In this document: piece by piece, positions 11,069-23,100 of the stretch | How positions within the stretch are numbered: position 1 is the first letter of the stretch | Layout of the letters: each line of letters begins with the position of its first letter | From: Asterella californica | Lineage: Eukaryota > Streptophyta > Marchantiopsida > Marchantiales > Aytoniaceae | Direction of reading: 5' to 3' | DNA length: 64,000 nucleotides | NCBI GenBank assembly: GCA_036924285.1 | Contig: JAYKYS010000009.1 | Location: forward strand, 4,216,001-4,280,000 | Notes under the pieces: model-generated | What the model was told of the DNA's origin: nothing | The model's input: only the letters and a program-made list of their open reading frames with translations | The model's database searches: none | Position numbers and translations under genes: made by a program

Positions 11069-12061
11069 CCTCCTGCCGAGGTACCTAATTACACCAGCTC
11101 TGCATGTACATATACGTGGAAGAACGCACCCCAGTTGACTGGCACTCCTTCCGCGCATACTGCTTCCAAGAACTCCACGTCCGCGGCTCCCGGTAAGATT
11201 CAACCTTCCAGCCGTTTCTTCCCTGCCTGTCCTCCATGAAGAGGCAAGTTGTGCTTCCAAGCACATGTCATTCACTCGAGATCCTGGGTAAGATCTTCTT
11301 CTCGAGTCAATAACCTCGGTCCTCGGATTCTGACCTATGGAAGGCCATGCGCCACCAATCTTCAGTCTAAGAAGATGGTCTTCCTCGAGCTACTCCTGCC
11401 TTCGCAGGTACATGGTTGCGAGGCGGTAAGGTTGCCCAAACCTCCTCCATAAGACCCTGGTCGATAAGGTTCCAATCCCACAGGAAGAAGTCGAGACCCA
11501 ACTCCTTGAGGAAGGGTTTGGCCTCGGCCAACTCTGCTGCCGGTAACACCAACCCTCGATGATGCATTGATATACTTGAAAATCTGTTGCACTAAGCCAC
11601 ACGTACTTACTGTGAGTCGAAGGCTCAGTCCTTCCCAAGCTTTCACAGTCTAGATTTCACTCTCAGAAGACGAATCTAGTCTTCCAGAAGACAGCTACTC
11701 CGTCTTCCGGGATTCTAACAGTGCTTCCTAAATAGCTCTCGTCTTCCGAGCTATATCTAAACAATCCTAACTAAGCAAGGCCTCGTATGGATTACTAAGA
11801 AGACAACCCAGCTTGCATTACATCCTACTTCCTAACAGAAGATACAAGATTTGCGAGAAGTAGAGTGCATAACAAGTTCAGAAGATGGTTGCGGGCTCCT
11901 GCGGTGACAGTGGCCTTTGGGAAGACTCCCGGGACAGCTTTCGATTCAATGTCTTTCTCGGAAGACCTCCCGAAGCCAGGCTTCCCTTCACTGGTCTCAC
12001 CTGTCTTCTGCTTCCTACGCACAATCTATCCTCACAACAAACTCAAGACATTTGCACTCTG
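11069..12061 (-). mobile_element. Element A fragment (host copy), part 2
   Basis: This continues the copy interrupted by A1. It holds the N-terminal coding part (about 11069-11570, including VLPAAELAEAKPFLKELG) and part of the leader up to about 12061. An internal deletion removes sequence near 11190, and the antisense leader ORF has an early stop here. At 12061 the leader breaks off and joins the 3' part of yet another copy. Confidence 0.8.
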
Positions 12062-13047
12062 ACAATATCACACAACTATTCACAGAGAAGCTTGGGAAGA
12101 TGCTTCCTGCTTCCAGGTCACTTCTTCCGGTCTTCTCAGTACCGTCTTCTCGAAGCAATTCTCGACTTATGGGGGTTCAACTCGGCTTCTCATACCTCCA
12201 AAAGACTACTCCTGCTTCGTAGAAGTCGACTAGCAACGGCTGTTACATCTTACTCTCCCACATTCCAACGGGTTAGATTAATCACAGGGTGTATGTCCCC
12301 TGTAGTCTTCCCAGACTTCTGCTTACGGAAACGGTCTTCATGCAGCACTACAGCGACATTCACCTTCACGGAAGCTCAATAGAAGTCTCGGAAGCTCACT
12401 AGAAGAAGGTAAGAAGATGGGGAAGATGAGGGAAGATGGAGAAGAAGAGAAAATCCAAACGAGAGAAAGAAAAGATAAGAATAAGAAATTAAGACTCCGA
12501 CAGGCTTCTAGTCCGGATCCTGACTAACAAGTCATCCCTGCTTGTAATAGTTTGGAGAGGAAGACAACAAACATGCGTACAGTTGCACAGTCTTCTACTT
12601 GAGGATGCCGTCTTCCCTGTGGGAAGAAGGCTTCTTTCTTCTTCTCTCGCTGCTCCGACTACTCTGTCTTCTTAGATCCTTTATCCATAAGACCGTCCGT
12701 ACGTGAATCCGAAGTGCTCCACTGGACGAGCCAAGCTACAAATCTGCACAACTGCTGACAGTCACCGTCACTCAAAAAAAACGCTTCCCATGCACAATCG
12801 GGAGGGAATCCAAGGAAATCCACCACCTAGAAGACACAGACAAAGCTTCTGCACTCAAATCAGCAATCCATTCCCCGAGAAGAAGGCACATTGGTGTTGG
12901 GAAGCTCACTCCTTCTACTTTCTGCTCCTACTCCTCGACACACTAGTCTAGCCAGCAGGACTACACGAGGATGTCATTCCCTGTTCCTAAATTGTCCACT
13001 ACCTCCATCTACATCCTCGAACCACTGCTGGCAACGAGCATGCAGAC
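12062..13047 (-). mobile_element. Element A 3'-region fragment
   Basis: Sequence from AATATCACACAACTATTC onward matches the tail region of complete copies beginning about 225 bp inside the 3' end, and continues inward to GCATGCAGAC at 13047. There the 3' end of another copy (TGTAGTGTCGC) is inserted. The remainder of this fragment is not found on the far side. Confidence 0.75.
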
Positions 13048-14370
13048 TGTAGTGTCGCAAGATTACTCCTTTTGCTCATTTAGTATACAAGATATCGTTC
13101 CCACAGAGGATTTGCACAAGTAACTGCTCTAAGTTCTAAGATCTGTTCAAACACACAAACACACGGGTTTTGTCTAGAAATCCCGTCTTCTCACAAAACC
13201 ACACGTCTTCCAGACTCGCCAAAAGGTGCTCTGGACCTAAACAAACAACTACTAACTAAAATATCACACAACTATTCATAGAGAAGCTTGAGAAGACGCT
13301 TCTTGCTTCCAGGTCGCTTCTTCCAGTCTTCTCGATACCGTCTTCCCGAAGCAATTCTCGGCTTCTGGGGGTCCAACTCGGCTTCTCACACCTCTAGAAG
13401 ACTGCTCCTGCTTCGCAAAAGTCGACTAGCAACGGCTGTTACACCTTACTCACTCTCACATTCCAACGGGTTAGATTAATCACAGGGTGTATGCCCCCTG
13501 TAGCCTTCCTTGGCTTCTGCTTATGGAAATGGTCTTCCTGCAGCACTACAACGACATTCACCTTCATGGAAGCTCAATAGAAGTCTCAGAAGCTCACTAG
13601 AAGAAGGTAAGAAGATGGGGAAAGATAGAGGAAGATGGGGAAGATGAGGAAAAAGAGAAAATCCAAACGAGAGAAAGACAAGATAAGAATAAGAAATTAA
13701 GATTCCTACAGGCTTCTAGTCCGGATCTTGACTAACAAGCCATCCCTGCTTGTAATAGTTTGGGGAGGAAGACAACAAACGTGTGTACAGTTACACCGTC
13801 TTCCACTTGAGGATATCGTCTTCTGCTGTGGGAAGAAGGCTTCTTTCTTCTTCTCTTCGCTGCTCCGACTACTCTGTCTTCTAGGATCTCTTATCCATAA
13901 GACCGTCCGTACGTAGATCCTAAGTGCTCCACTGGACGAGCCAAGCTGCAATTGCACAACTGCTGACAGTCACCGCCACTCAAGAAGAACGCTTCCCATG
14001 CACAATCGGGAGTGAATCCAAGAAAATCCACCGTCCAGAAGACGTGGACATAGCTTCTGCACTCAAATCAGCAATCCATTCCCCGAGAAGAAGTCACATT
14101 GGCATTGAGAAGCTCACTCCCTCTACTTCCTGCTCCTACTCCTCGACACACCAGTCTAGCCAACAGGATTGCACGAGGATGTCGTTCCCTGTTCCTAAAC
14201 TGTCCACTACCTCTATCTACATCTTTGAACCATTGTTGGTAACGAGCATGCAGACCCCTCCGTAATAATCCTAGTCTATTCGTATGTCTCAAACATCGGG
14301 TGTAGTGTGTGTGCGCACAGTACACAACAACGTACTTAGTGCGCCTCTCCTGTGTACTCTCTGTCTAATG

Positions 14371-15469
14371 TCGCGCCCCTCATTCTCAAGATCGGGCGCA
14401 GACGCGAACAACAGAACCCTAGCGGACTTGCGCTAGGTTGTGAACGCTGCGAGTATGACTTAACGGCGTGGCCGGGAAGTCGAGATCAGAAGAACCCTAA
14501 GTGGTTCTCTGAACCAAGGTTGGAACCTTGGGTTAGGACATAAGGGCCTATCCCAAGAGGGCCCCAGACGAACGCTGACCTAAGGGGGCGAGTCTGAGAA
14601 CGGGCTGAAACATGAGTCTCAGACATAGGTCTGAGACGTGGGTCCGAGACGCAGACGAACCACAGGGTTCGACGCTGGGTCTGGACCACAGGTTTTCGGA
14701 AAAACTGCTAAGTGTTGGAGCTCCAGGGACGTTTTAGGTCGTGGACGGAGCTCCACGTAAGAACTCGAGGCGAGTGAGGTATCATTGGAAAGGTCTCGTC
14801 GAGAGCTTTCCAGTGATATATAACACTCCTCGATCTGACCTCCGAGCTGGAAGTTATGGCCGAACCACAATCGGGTTGTGGTATAATTTTCAGGGACCAA
14901 AGAGGAGGGCGGGGCCGCCGATCCCCAGAAGTATATATGAGGGGGGCTCGATGCCTGGGTGGGCCAGGACGAGTCACCCGACCCCAGGGTTCGGCGGGCG
15001 GACTCTGGGGGCATGAGGTGATGGCTGGGCCAGTTCCAAGGCACGTTCCGATCTAGACTTGGACGGCTAGACTTAGGAACGATGTAAGGGCTGGGGCAAG
15101 ACTAGGGAACGAGTCGGCGGGTTAGACCGCCGTTCGGGAGCCTGGACCCAGACGGACATCACGGGCGGTTGGGCCGCTAGGTGTGCTGGAGGCACCGTTT
15201 AGGACCCTGGACTTTATGGGAAGTCCGCCCCAAGTCATATTGTGACTTGCTCATGTTTGGAACCGACTTAGGCGGATCTAAGTCGGGACTTAGGATTGCT
15301 GAGCTTGATGATTAGGGAGACGGTCCGGCTCCGGTCCGGACCAAACAGAACTAAGGTAAGTGGTGCATGGACGCTAACTTGTGATTGTGTTTGCAGGTTA
15401 GCGGTTTGAATTTCGGGACCTACTGAGCAAGAGCTTCCGCTGGCGCAACAAGGCGGTAGGTGCGCGAAA
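14371..15469 (+). mobile_element. GC-rich solo LTR inserted in element A
   Basis: This 1.1-kb insert is much richer in GC than its surroundings. It begins (TG)TCGCGCCCC and ends GTGCGCGAAA, so its ends form a near-perfect short inverted repeat. CTAATG occurs on both sides (14365-14370 and 15470-15475), and uninterrupted element A copies read straight through one CTAATG at this place. If the LTR starts with the canonical TG at 14369, the duplication is CTAA; the exact length is ambiguous. No ORF of substance is present. Orientation is taken from the TATA motif. Confidence 0.8.
14932..14938 (+). promoter_or_regulatory. TATA-box-like motif in solo LTR
   Basis: TATATAT lies in the middle of the solo LTR, downstream of a GC-rich block and upstream of a GGGGGGCTCG stretch, the usual place for an LTR promoter. 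Support comes from the motif and position only. Confidence 0.4.
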
Positions 15470-15789
15470 CTAATGTGTCATGAGTCTACACCGTAAAATG
15501 TTTGTGTGTGTGAAGAACTTAATTTCCTACTCTTTGATCCTACTTATGCATCTGCCAAGAGAAAACAGAGGAGACGACCACCAGGGAGAGATGGGCGCTG
15601 TCAGAAGGCTGCCAACCCACATGCAAGCCGTTTCTCTTTTCCGGTTTTGTCCTCTACTTTGCTGTTCCTACGCTATCTATGATGCCACATGGTATCCTAA
15701 CTAATTTTACACTGAAAAACTGCCACCCTTAAGATAGCATGTTCGGTCCTACTAAGTTTGAAAATGTCAACGTCGGTTGTGGTTACTAT

Positions 15790-17690
15790 CTACTCTGATT
15801 GCTCGGAGGCAATCTCTTCCTGATCTGCTCCTACCGGAGCTCCTAACGCGGCTTCTGATAAGCTAGGAAGCCCTGCGAACACCTCGGGTAACACTGAGGT
15901 GACTTCCTCCTCATCGTTCTTCGCTGGCCTTGCTGTCGCTGCTGCTGCTTCTTCCTGGGCTTTTGCTTTTGCTTCTGCTTCTGCTTCGGACGGAAGCGTC
16001 TTCTGGGAAGCGGAGTCGACTGGTGCTTCCTCGCTCTTCTGGAGCATTAGTTCGGTACTAGAGACCATGGCGACCTCATAGGGGTCCGGAGAAGTCGCTT
16101 CCTCCACGCGGAATACCTGAGAAGACGGTTCTTCTTCCTGTCTTCCAGAAGACATCTTGTCTTCCGGGGCTTCTTCCGGAGTCTTCTCGACTTCCAACAC
16201 TGTCACTACCAAGTGCCACTAAACGCGCCTGCAACTCCTGGTTGCTCTTCTTCAGTTGGGTCAGCTCCTTGGCAGAAGCGGCTGCTTCCGTCTTGTACCT
16301 CGCTGTGAGCTTCTCTGTGGTGCGGAGACTAGCTTCCAGCGCTTCTGCCATCTTCTGGCCTTCTTCCTGACGCATCAGGGTGCGCAGATCGAATCCAGGC
16401 TGTAAGGACTTCTCCTGAGCCTTCGCTCTCTTCTCGATAAACTCCATAGCGGGCTGGATCTCTAAGTGGAAGAAGGCACTGAACTCTTCTAGTCTTCTTC
16501 CTACGGAAGACAGGTTCATCTCCATAATCCGATCGGAGGTGTCGACCTTGTCTTCTAGAGGCAAGGATGTCTCTTCCACCACTATGGTCTTCAGCTTCTG
16601 CGCACGGGAAGAAGCTACTCTTCTCATCTTCCGGGGTGGAAGATCTCTCTCCATGGTAGAAGCGGTCCTCTTTATTGCACTTCCTCGCATCGCAGTAGGA
16701 ATATCCATCCATCCTTCGTCTTCTGGAGTCTTCGGAAGACTCCCTGGTGTGGCAGAAGTGGTCTTCTGCTCCGGTCGGGTACTCAGCGGCTCTTCCTGCG
16801 AGTCAGACTCCGATCCCGAATGAATGAGGGAGGTGGTCTTCCTAGGTACACTTCTAGGATCCATCTTCCTCGGAGGCGTGACGTCTTCCGATCCACTGGA
16901 GTCGTCTTCTCTCATCAGAAGCGTCTTCTGATGAGTGCCGGGCCTCAGCTGCGGCATCAGAGTGGGAGGAGGAGTTATGGCTGCTGCTCGATCGTCTTCT
17001 TCCGAGGTCTCCTCCTTCGTCTCATGCTGCCCTGTTGGTCCATACTTCACCAACTGATCTTCCGTGAGATCCCCCATGGTTACGTACAAGTAACAGAGGA
17101 AAGGTGTCAAGTGTCCTCCTGCCGGGGTACCTAAGTACACCAACTCCGCCTGCACATATACGTAGAAGAATGCGCCCTAGTTGACGAGCACTCCTTCCGC
17201 GCACACTGCTTCCAAGAACTCCACGTCATGATCTCCAAGGTACCTCGTCTTCTGCGCTTTCCTCTTGGGAAAGAGATGCAGAAACAGCTTCGCCAGAAGT
17301 CGCTTCTTCGGCTCCCGGTAAGACTCTACCTTCCATTCGTTCCTTCCCTACCTGTCCTCCATGAAGAGACAAGTTGTGCTTCCAGGCACATGCCATTCAC
17401 TCACGATCCTGGGTAAGATCTTCTTCTCGAGCCAATAACATCGGTCCTCGGATTCTGATCTGTGGAAGGCCCTACGTCACCAATCTTCAGTCCAGGAAGA
17501 TGATCTTCCTCGAGCTATTCCTGCCTTCGTAGGTACACGATTGCGAGGCGGTAAAGCTGCCCAAACCTTCTCCAGAAGACCCTGGTCGGCGAGGTTCCAA
17601 TCCCACAGGAAGAAGTCGAGACCCAACTCCTTGAGGAAGGGTTTGGCCTAGGCCAACTCTGCTGCCGGTAACACCAACCCTCGAGGATGC
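15790..17690 (-). pseudogene. Element A long ORF, copy A4 (decayed)
   Basis: Three blocks of the element A protein survive. The N-terminal block near 17690-17160 is broken by stops and small deletions. The middle block, 17155-16230, runs from QAELVYLGTPAGG through the Ser/Asp-rich region and RKMRRVASSRAQKLK to the coiled coil at KSNQELQAR. There about 450 bp of coding sequence is missing, with a few filler bases. The acidic tail, 16212-15790, resumes in another frame and ends IASEQSE. It cannot make a full-length protein. Confidence 0.8.
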
Positions 17691-18588
17691 ATCGACATAC
17701 TTGAAAATCTGTTGCACTAAGTCACACGCACTTACTGTGAGCCGAAGGCTCAGTCCTTCCCAAGTGCCCACAGTCTAGATTCTACTTCTCAAAAGGCAGC
17801 TACTCCGTCTTCCGGGATCCTAACAGTGCTTCCTAGATAGCTCTCGTCTTCCGAACTATATCTAAACAATCCTAACTAAGCAAGGCCTCGCATGGATTCC
17901 TCAGAAGACAACCCACCTTGCATTACATCCTACTTCCTATCAGAAGATGGAAAATGTGAGAGAAGCAAAGCGTATGAACAAGTTCTAGAAGATGATCGCG
18001 GCTCCTGCGGTGACAGTGGCCTCTAGGAAGACTCCTGGGACAGCTTCCGATTCAATGTCTTTCTCGGAAGACCTCTCGAAGTCAGGCTTCCCTTCACTGG
18101 TCTCACATGTCTTCTGCTTCCTACGCGCAATCTATCCTCACAACAGACTCAAGACATTTGCACTCTGTTCTTTCGACTTCTCACCTCTCATACACAATCA
18201 GAAGAAGCTTGCTGCATGATGAGAAGACATGACCCTCGACCATTCTCTCCAGATTCTGCCAGCAAGACTTCTCACGACTCTCTCTTAAGTTTAGGAAGAA
18301 GAAGAAATTGGCTGCTATGGGTCGGACAGAAGAGACCCGAAATGGACCCTCACGTCTTCTCGCGCATTTTGCCAGCCCTTCCAGTCTTCTAGTCTCTCTA
18401 GGAAGATGTGGATTTGAGAAGCTTGGAAGACCAGGAGGCACAGGCCTAGTTCCCGACTTCCAACTTCTCGAAATAACAAAACAACTCACCAAGCCACTCG
18501 GAATTCGTACCAAGCCTCTCTTAACACAAAAGCAAAGCAAATCCACTCTTGATACAAATTGTGTACAGTCGTCTTCCGAAGACAGTCA

Positions 18589-20849
18589 CTCCAAATTCTT
18601 TTTATAACATTTATTTATTTATTATTGACAAAAATTGAACATAGTATCAACTAGGATTAATGTATTCAAGAGACTTTATGTATATTACACGAATCCAGAA
18701 CTTACTCCAACCACGACCGGAACCAATCCACATCAGGAATTCTGTCCTTATCTTTCTACTTGTCTTTCTTCTCTCGCAAACTCAAGAAGCATGCATATTC
18801 AGTTTACAAGGAGGATATTCAGTAATTATTCGCTAATTAATATTCTAGAATATTAATTAACGTCCTCTTCCAAACGGCACGATATAACAAGGAGGGCTCC
18901 GGACTTATACCCTAGGGAGCGCAGCAGGTCGCCCTTCACTTATGGGTTCTGTCCAGACGAGTTGGCTACTCCGGGATTGAGTAACATATAACATTTAAGA
19001 ATTAATTTAATTTTTTATAATAACTTAATAAAATAAACTTTTATAACACTTACAGGTATTCTGATAAGAAAAAATGAAATTCACTGTACAAGGCCGTGGG
19101 GAAGGATATTCAGTTTACAAAGTGACAATTGAGTTTACCTATTTGGGCATTTACGTATCACTGACTTGTTAATATTTGGTACTTGATGACGTTGACTTGG
19201 AATTGAACTGGAAATCCAACTGAACTAGTCACGAACTTTTTTATTTGCTTGGACTTTGGTAAAATGCGACTCCAGACGAATTTTTCATACTGACTTTCAC
19301 AAGAAAAAGAAGTTTTATTATTTCCCATTGACAACCAAATTGACAATGGCAACTTGTGTACAATTTGGGCCCAGCTGCTCGTCTGCACCCAGAGCCAAAC
19401 TCGACAGCATTGGACAGAATTTTCATTAGGTCATTTTCCTTCTTAGTTCAAACATATCGTTGAAATTAAACTGTATGAACGGGTGAAATGGGCAGTTGTT
19501 TTTGAATTTAGTTTGCCTTTGACTAAACTAAGATAGTTTGGCTAAACTGTTCGTTCCTAAGGGTCTAAACATTTCATGGTTGGTTCGGTACTTGATTTCG
19601 TTCCATCTTTACAAGCCAGTTTAGTTTCATATAGTTCAGTTCTTAAAATTTAAACTGTTTGTGTTCTAAATTTGATGACTAAATTTCTGTTTAATTTGTT
19701 TTTCTTATATGGTTTCAACCGATTTTATTTCAAACAATCCGGTTCTCAATGTAATGGTTTTGATTCTTTTCTAAAAGTTCCAGTTCGGTTCAGTGCCGAA
19801 AGCAAAACTGAGCAGGAAAATGTACGCCAGAAAGGTTTCAAAGATCGAGGAAAGCCTGCAAATCCTGACTCCTGAGTCCTGATCGATCCGCGTTGACCAA
19901 AAGTCACAGAAAGTCGCGACAAGTTTCCCTCACTTTTCACAGTCACTCATGAGTCATGCCTGTAGGTTGTCTGTTGATGGACCTTTGAAATCTCGTCTAC
20001 TATTTGACTCTGTCTGAACAGAGGGAAGGCCCATGGTTGGGAACGTGGGAAATGGCATTCATGTAGAAGCGGGCACAGATCTCCGGAACTTGTAGATCAT
20101 TTTTTACCAGTACTCATGTTTGAGATTGGGGGTCAGTCTCGTCAGCTTGTGTCTGAACCTCAAGTTACCGCACTCAGGCTCTCTAAGTAGAACAAGGATC
20201 TGATCCCCTGTCACACTCTTTCGTCTACTTCGATTCTGTGTGCATGTCCTGGGGTTTTGTCGGGAGAAGAGACAAGATTTGGGCTTAGTACCTATGCTGG
20301 GGTTCCCTGAACACTCACTGATCCCGATCTTCACCCTGAGCCAGGGTTTGTCTATAATGATCAGGTGATGATTGGCTCTAGCAAGTGGACAAGACTCGCA
20401 GTGCAGAGATCGTGATTCTTGGGCAGAGTCGAGAATCCCGTCCCCAACCGCTGCTGGACATGAAGGATGCTCTAAGCGAAAAATGCAGATGTTTGGCAGA
20501 GTCGGGAAATCTCCCCGCCTAGAGCCCACACTGGAGCGCTGGACTTGAAGGATGCTTTATGGAAGTTGCGAGTTTTGGGTAGAATTGGGAATCCTTCTGC
20601 CAAACCCCTCACTTGGAAGCTGAGCACGAGGGATTCTCTGAGGAAACTGTGTCGGGAAACCACTCCTGGCGTCCCCTCACTTCAACACTGCTCACAAGCT
20701 TCGACAGAGGGTAAAATTTTATGTGCTAGAGTCTCCCAGTTACCGGAATATGATACTATGTTTGAAGGATATACTGAATTGAGCTTATTGTGCGCGGAAT
20801 CGAGTTAGGACAGGGTTGGCCTTTCGGTTTTTCTGTTTTACCGAGAGAA
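18589..20849. other. AT-rich spacer and upstream region of the amidohydrolase gene
   Basis: The stretch begins with AT-rich sequence (18590-19080), including a short GC-rich block near 18880-18980 that may be an old repeat. No convincing gene is seen; the ORFs are short and unrelated to known proteins. From about 19450 to 19800 short GGTT/AACC words recur. A degenerate tandem repeat lies at 20415-20660. The promoter of the downstream gene should lie in the last few hundred bases, but I see no clear TATA box. Confidence 0.5.
20415..20660. repeat. Degenerate tandem repeat of about 80-90 bp
   Basis: Three imperfect units share the order GGCAGAGTCG-GAATC, a C-rich spacer, then CTGGAC-TGAAGGATGCT. 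They start near 20418, 20493 and 20573. The third is the most diverged (GGGTAGAATTGGGAATCC, GAGCACGAGGGATTCT). Confidence 0.55.
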
Positions 20850-22131
20850 ATGGAGCCAAGAGGTAGAATTGTTGGTTTTTTCGGGGTAGTTCTTTTGCTG
20901 TTAGGTGCATACGGTGATTCTGGTTTCGGGCAAGTTGCTCAAGTGAATGCGTACCGGATTGATGTTCACACTCACTTCATTCCTCCCTTCTACCGAGAAT
21001 ATCTCGCAGAACGCCATGTCCTGGCAGGAGGGGTTCCAACACCGGAGTGGAATGTTTCGTGGCACTTGGAAGTTATGAACCAGCTTGGAATTCAAACCAG
21101 TGTGGTGTCTATAACTACTCCAGGAGCTAGAATTCACCCTAACGACACTACGGAGGGTCGTGCATTGGCACGGAAGCTTAACGATTATGCTTACCACGAG
21201 CTAGTTCGGAAATTTCCTGGGCGATTTCAGTTCTGGGCCACAGTCACTCTTCCGGATCTTGAAGGGGCAATAGCCGAGGCGGTACACGCGTTCGAAGAAC
21301 TTGGTGCTGCAGGAATTTTCCTGGAGGCTAACAAGTTCGGAGTGTATTTAGGAGATCCGTCCCTCGATCCATTCTTCCAAGTGCTCAATAGCTATAACGC
21401 CGTGGTTTTTGTCCACCCGAATGCATTACCGGATGGTAAGTATCAAGGCAACTTGGGCGACCCGCTTTACTTGGAAGTCTTCACAGTTGAACCTCGAGCT
21501 GGACAGTACTGTTGTTGCTTTGGATATGATTCACTTCTCTTTCGGATGTTAATTCTGTAGAAATTCCAAGGGTACCAGCAATAGGTCACGAACGTCATCA
21601 GAGATTTTAACATATAGGAAAGATATTTAATCATTGCATGGACTGAAACTTCTGAGATTGAATCCCGGTTTGTCACCTGTAGATGCGGGCGTTCCCGGAC
21701 TCCCATCGGCCGCAGTGGACTTCACTTTGGACACGACAAGAGCTGCACTGAACTTGGTGTACAAGAATACCACCAGAAAGTATCCGAATGTCAAGTATGT
21801 TCTTGCACATTCAGGAGGATTTCTTCCTTTCGTAGTGTATCGTTTTGCGTTTAGCGCCGAGGACACTGACGCAGTTCTGGAACAATTTCGAGATTTCTAC
21901 TTCGAAACTGCGCTCTCCAGCAGCCCATCCGCACTCCCATCCACATTAGCGTTTGCCAGGCCGGAGCGGATTACTTATGGTACGGACTTCCCGTATGCCA
22001 GAATAGTTCCCGTGAAAAGGTTCACCGACGCTTTAGATATGTTCGACATACCTGAATCCCTGCGACAAGGGATCAACTCCAGCAATGCTCTGAAGCTCCT
22101 GCACGGCTTTTCCCATCACAAGGTCATGTAA
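20850..22131 (+). CDS. Secreted ACMSD-like amidohydrolase (amidohydrolase_2 family), two exons
   Basis: Exons are 20850-21435 and 21683-22131 (344 residues; phase-1 intron). The protein starts MEPRGR and has a hydrophobic core FFGVVLLLLGAY, a probable signal peptide ending near residue 27. The TIM-barrel amidohydrolase follows. HTH at 40-42 forms the first metal-ligand pair, H189 lies in FVHPN, H238 in LAHSGG, and D297 in YGTDFPY. This is the full ligand and catalytic set of the ACMSD/gamma-resorcylate/6-methylsalicylate decarboxylase group, which decarboxylates aromatic or enal acids using one divalent metal. The ATG at 20850 is chosen because it gives the signal peptide; upstream in-frame starts are non-ATG. 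Length fits the family. The substrate cannot be told. The lack of seed-plant members known to me and the resemblance to fungal enzymes suggest possible horizontal transfer, unproven. Confidence 0.88.
21436..21682 (+). other. Intron of the amidohydrolase gene
   Basis: The donor G|GTAAGT at 21436 and acceptor CACCTGTAG ending at 21682 bound a 247-bp phase-1 intron. Reading through it meets a stop at 21558-21560, whereas splicing joins HPNALPD directly to AGVPGLPSAAVDF, as family members require. Confidence 0.85.
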
Positions 22132-22880
22132 AATTTGGCTCCGGTTCACGGGACAATACTCTCCAGCACTCAGTTCTCAAGTCTCGATGGGACCCAAGAA
22201 GAGTGTCAGGCGGCGAGGTATTGAAGTTTTGAACCTCAGCCTCAGCATTTGGCGTGGACAAGTCCACAGTTTTCAGTATGCTTGACCTGACACTACATTC
22301 ATTTCGGCAATCATGAGCAGATACTGAAAGCAGTACTGCATGAGAAATCGCATCCGCCGACATTAAACCCACATGATGTTTATGCGAGAATTCTGCTCCA
22401 CATGTATTCAGTGTTTGTAGACTTCCATTCGAACTGTGGCGGTGTAGCAATCACGACAGAGGAATGATTGAGCAAGAGCTGAAGGAAGTCTCGTCTAGTA
22501 AGGATTGCCCTTGCTTCGACTCTTTTGCTGTTAATAAAGTCAGTGGAACATGATCCAGTGGACATCAGCAGCAGTGGGGGTACAGATAGCAGGTGGAAAT
22601 TTCCCCTGATATAGAATAGTGTTGTACGAAATCTAACCCTCTATGGATAAGGACGAAGGCTTGTATTTGCAATACGTATTCGGCAATTTGCATTTGGATC
22701 CAAGAAACCTTGCATGATAATAAATATACAGACAGAAGAACAGAATCTAGATGGAGTTATCTTTTCATGTAGTTAAATCCCCCCTATGCGTACAAGCACT
22801 CTTGGTAACCCCGAGCAACTCTTTTCGCGGGTTTCTATCAAATAACTCAGAGATATATTCCTTAAACACAAAATACTTCT

Positions 22881-22903
22881 CATGTTGAAGATTCTTCAAC
22901 ATG
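22881..22903. repeat. 23-bp perfect palindrome of copia-LTR-like ends
   Basis: CATGTTGAAGA and its exact reverse complement flank a single T. TGTTGAAGA and TCTTCAACA look like the start and end of a copia-type LTR abutting each other, and TGGTATC, reminiscent of the initiator-Met primer-binding site, begins immediately at the end. Confidence 0.5.
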
Positions 22904-23059
22904 GTATCTATAAAATAAAGGAATCAAACCAAAGCTTTTCACTAGCTTTATAAGTTGTGATTCACTTCACAACAAACTATTTAGAGCGAATTCACATATG
23001 GATTTTAGTAGCTGTTTTCTGTTTCTGTTGAGTTTGTTGCTTTTTCTAAGATCGTGGCA

Positions 23060-23100
23060 GGTATAAGCGACCGGGTATAACGACCGGGTATAAGCGACCG
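23060..23100. repeat. Short tandem repeat GGTATAAGCGACCG, three units
   Basis: Three adjacent units of 14, 13 and 14 bp read GGTATAA(G)CGACCG. No function is apparent. Confidence 0.85.

Larger units (their letters stand above)
13048..18588 (-). mobile_element. Element A copy A4 (5'-truncated, split by a solo LTR)
   Basis: The 3' terminus TGTAGTGTCGCAAG lies at 13048. The tail region continues to 14370, is interrupted by a 1.1-kb solo LTR, and resumes at 15470. Coding remnants (15790-17690) and the leader follow until similarity stops near 18588, before the 5' terminus. Because the 5' end is missing, the expected CAGAC duplication cannot be found on the right. Confidence 0.8.
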
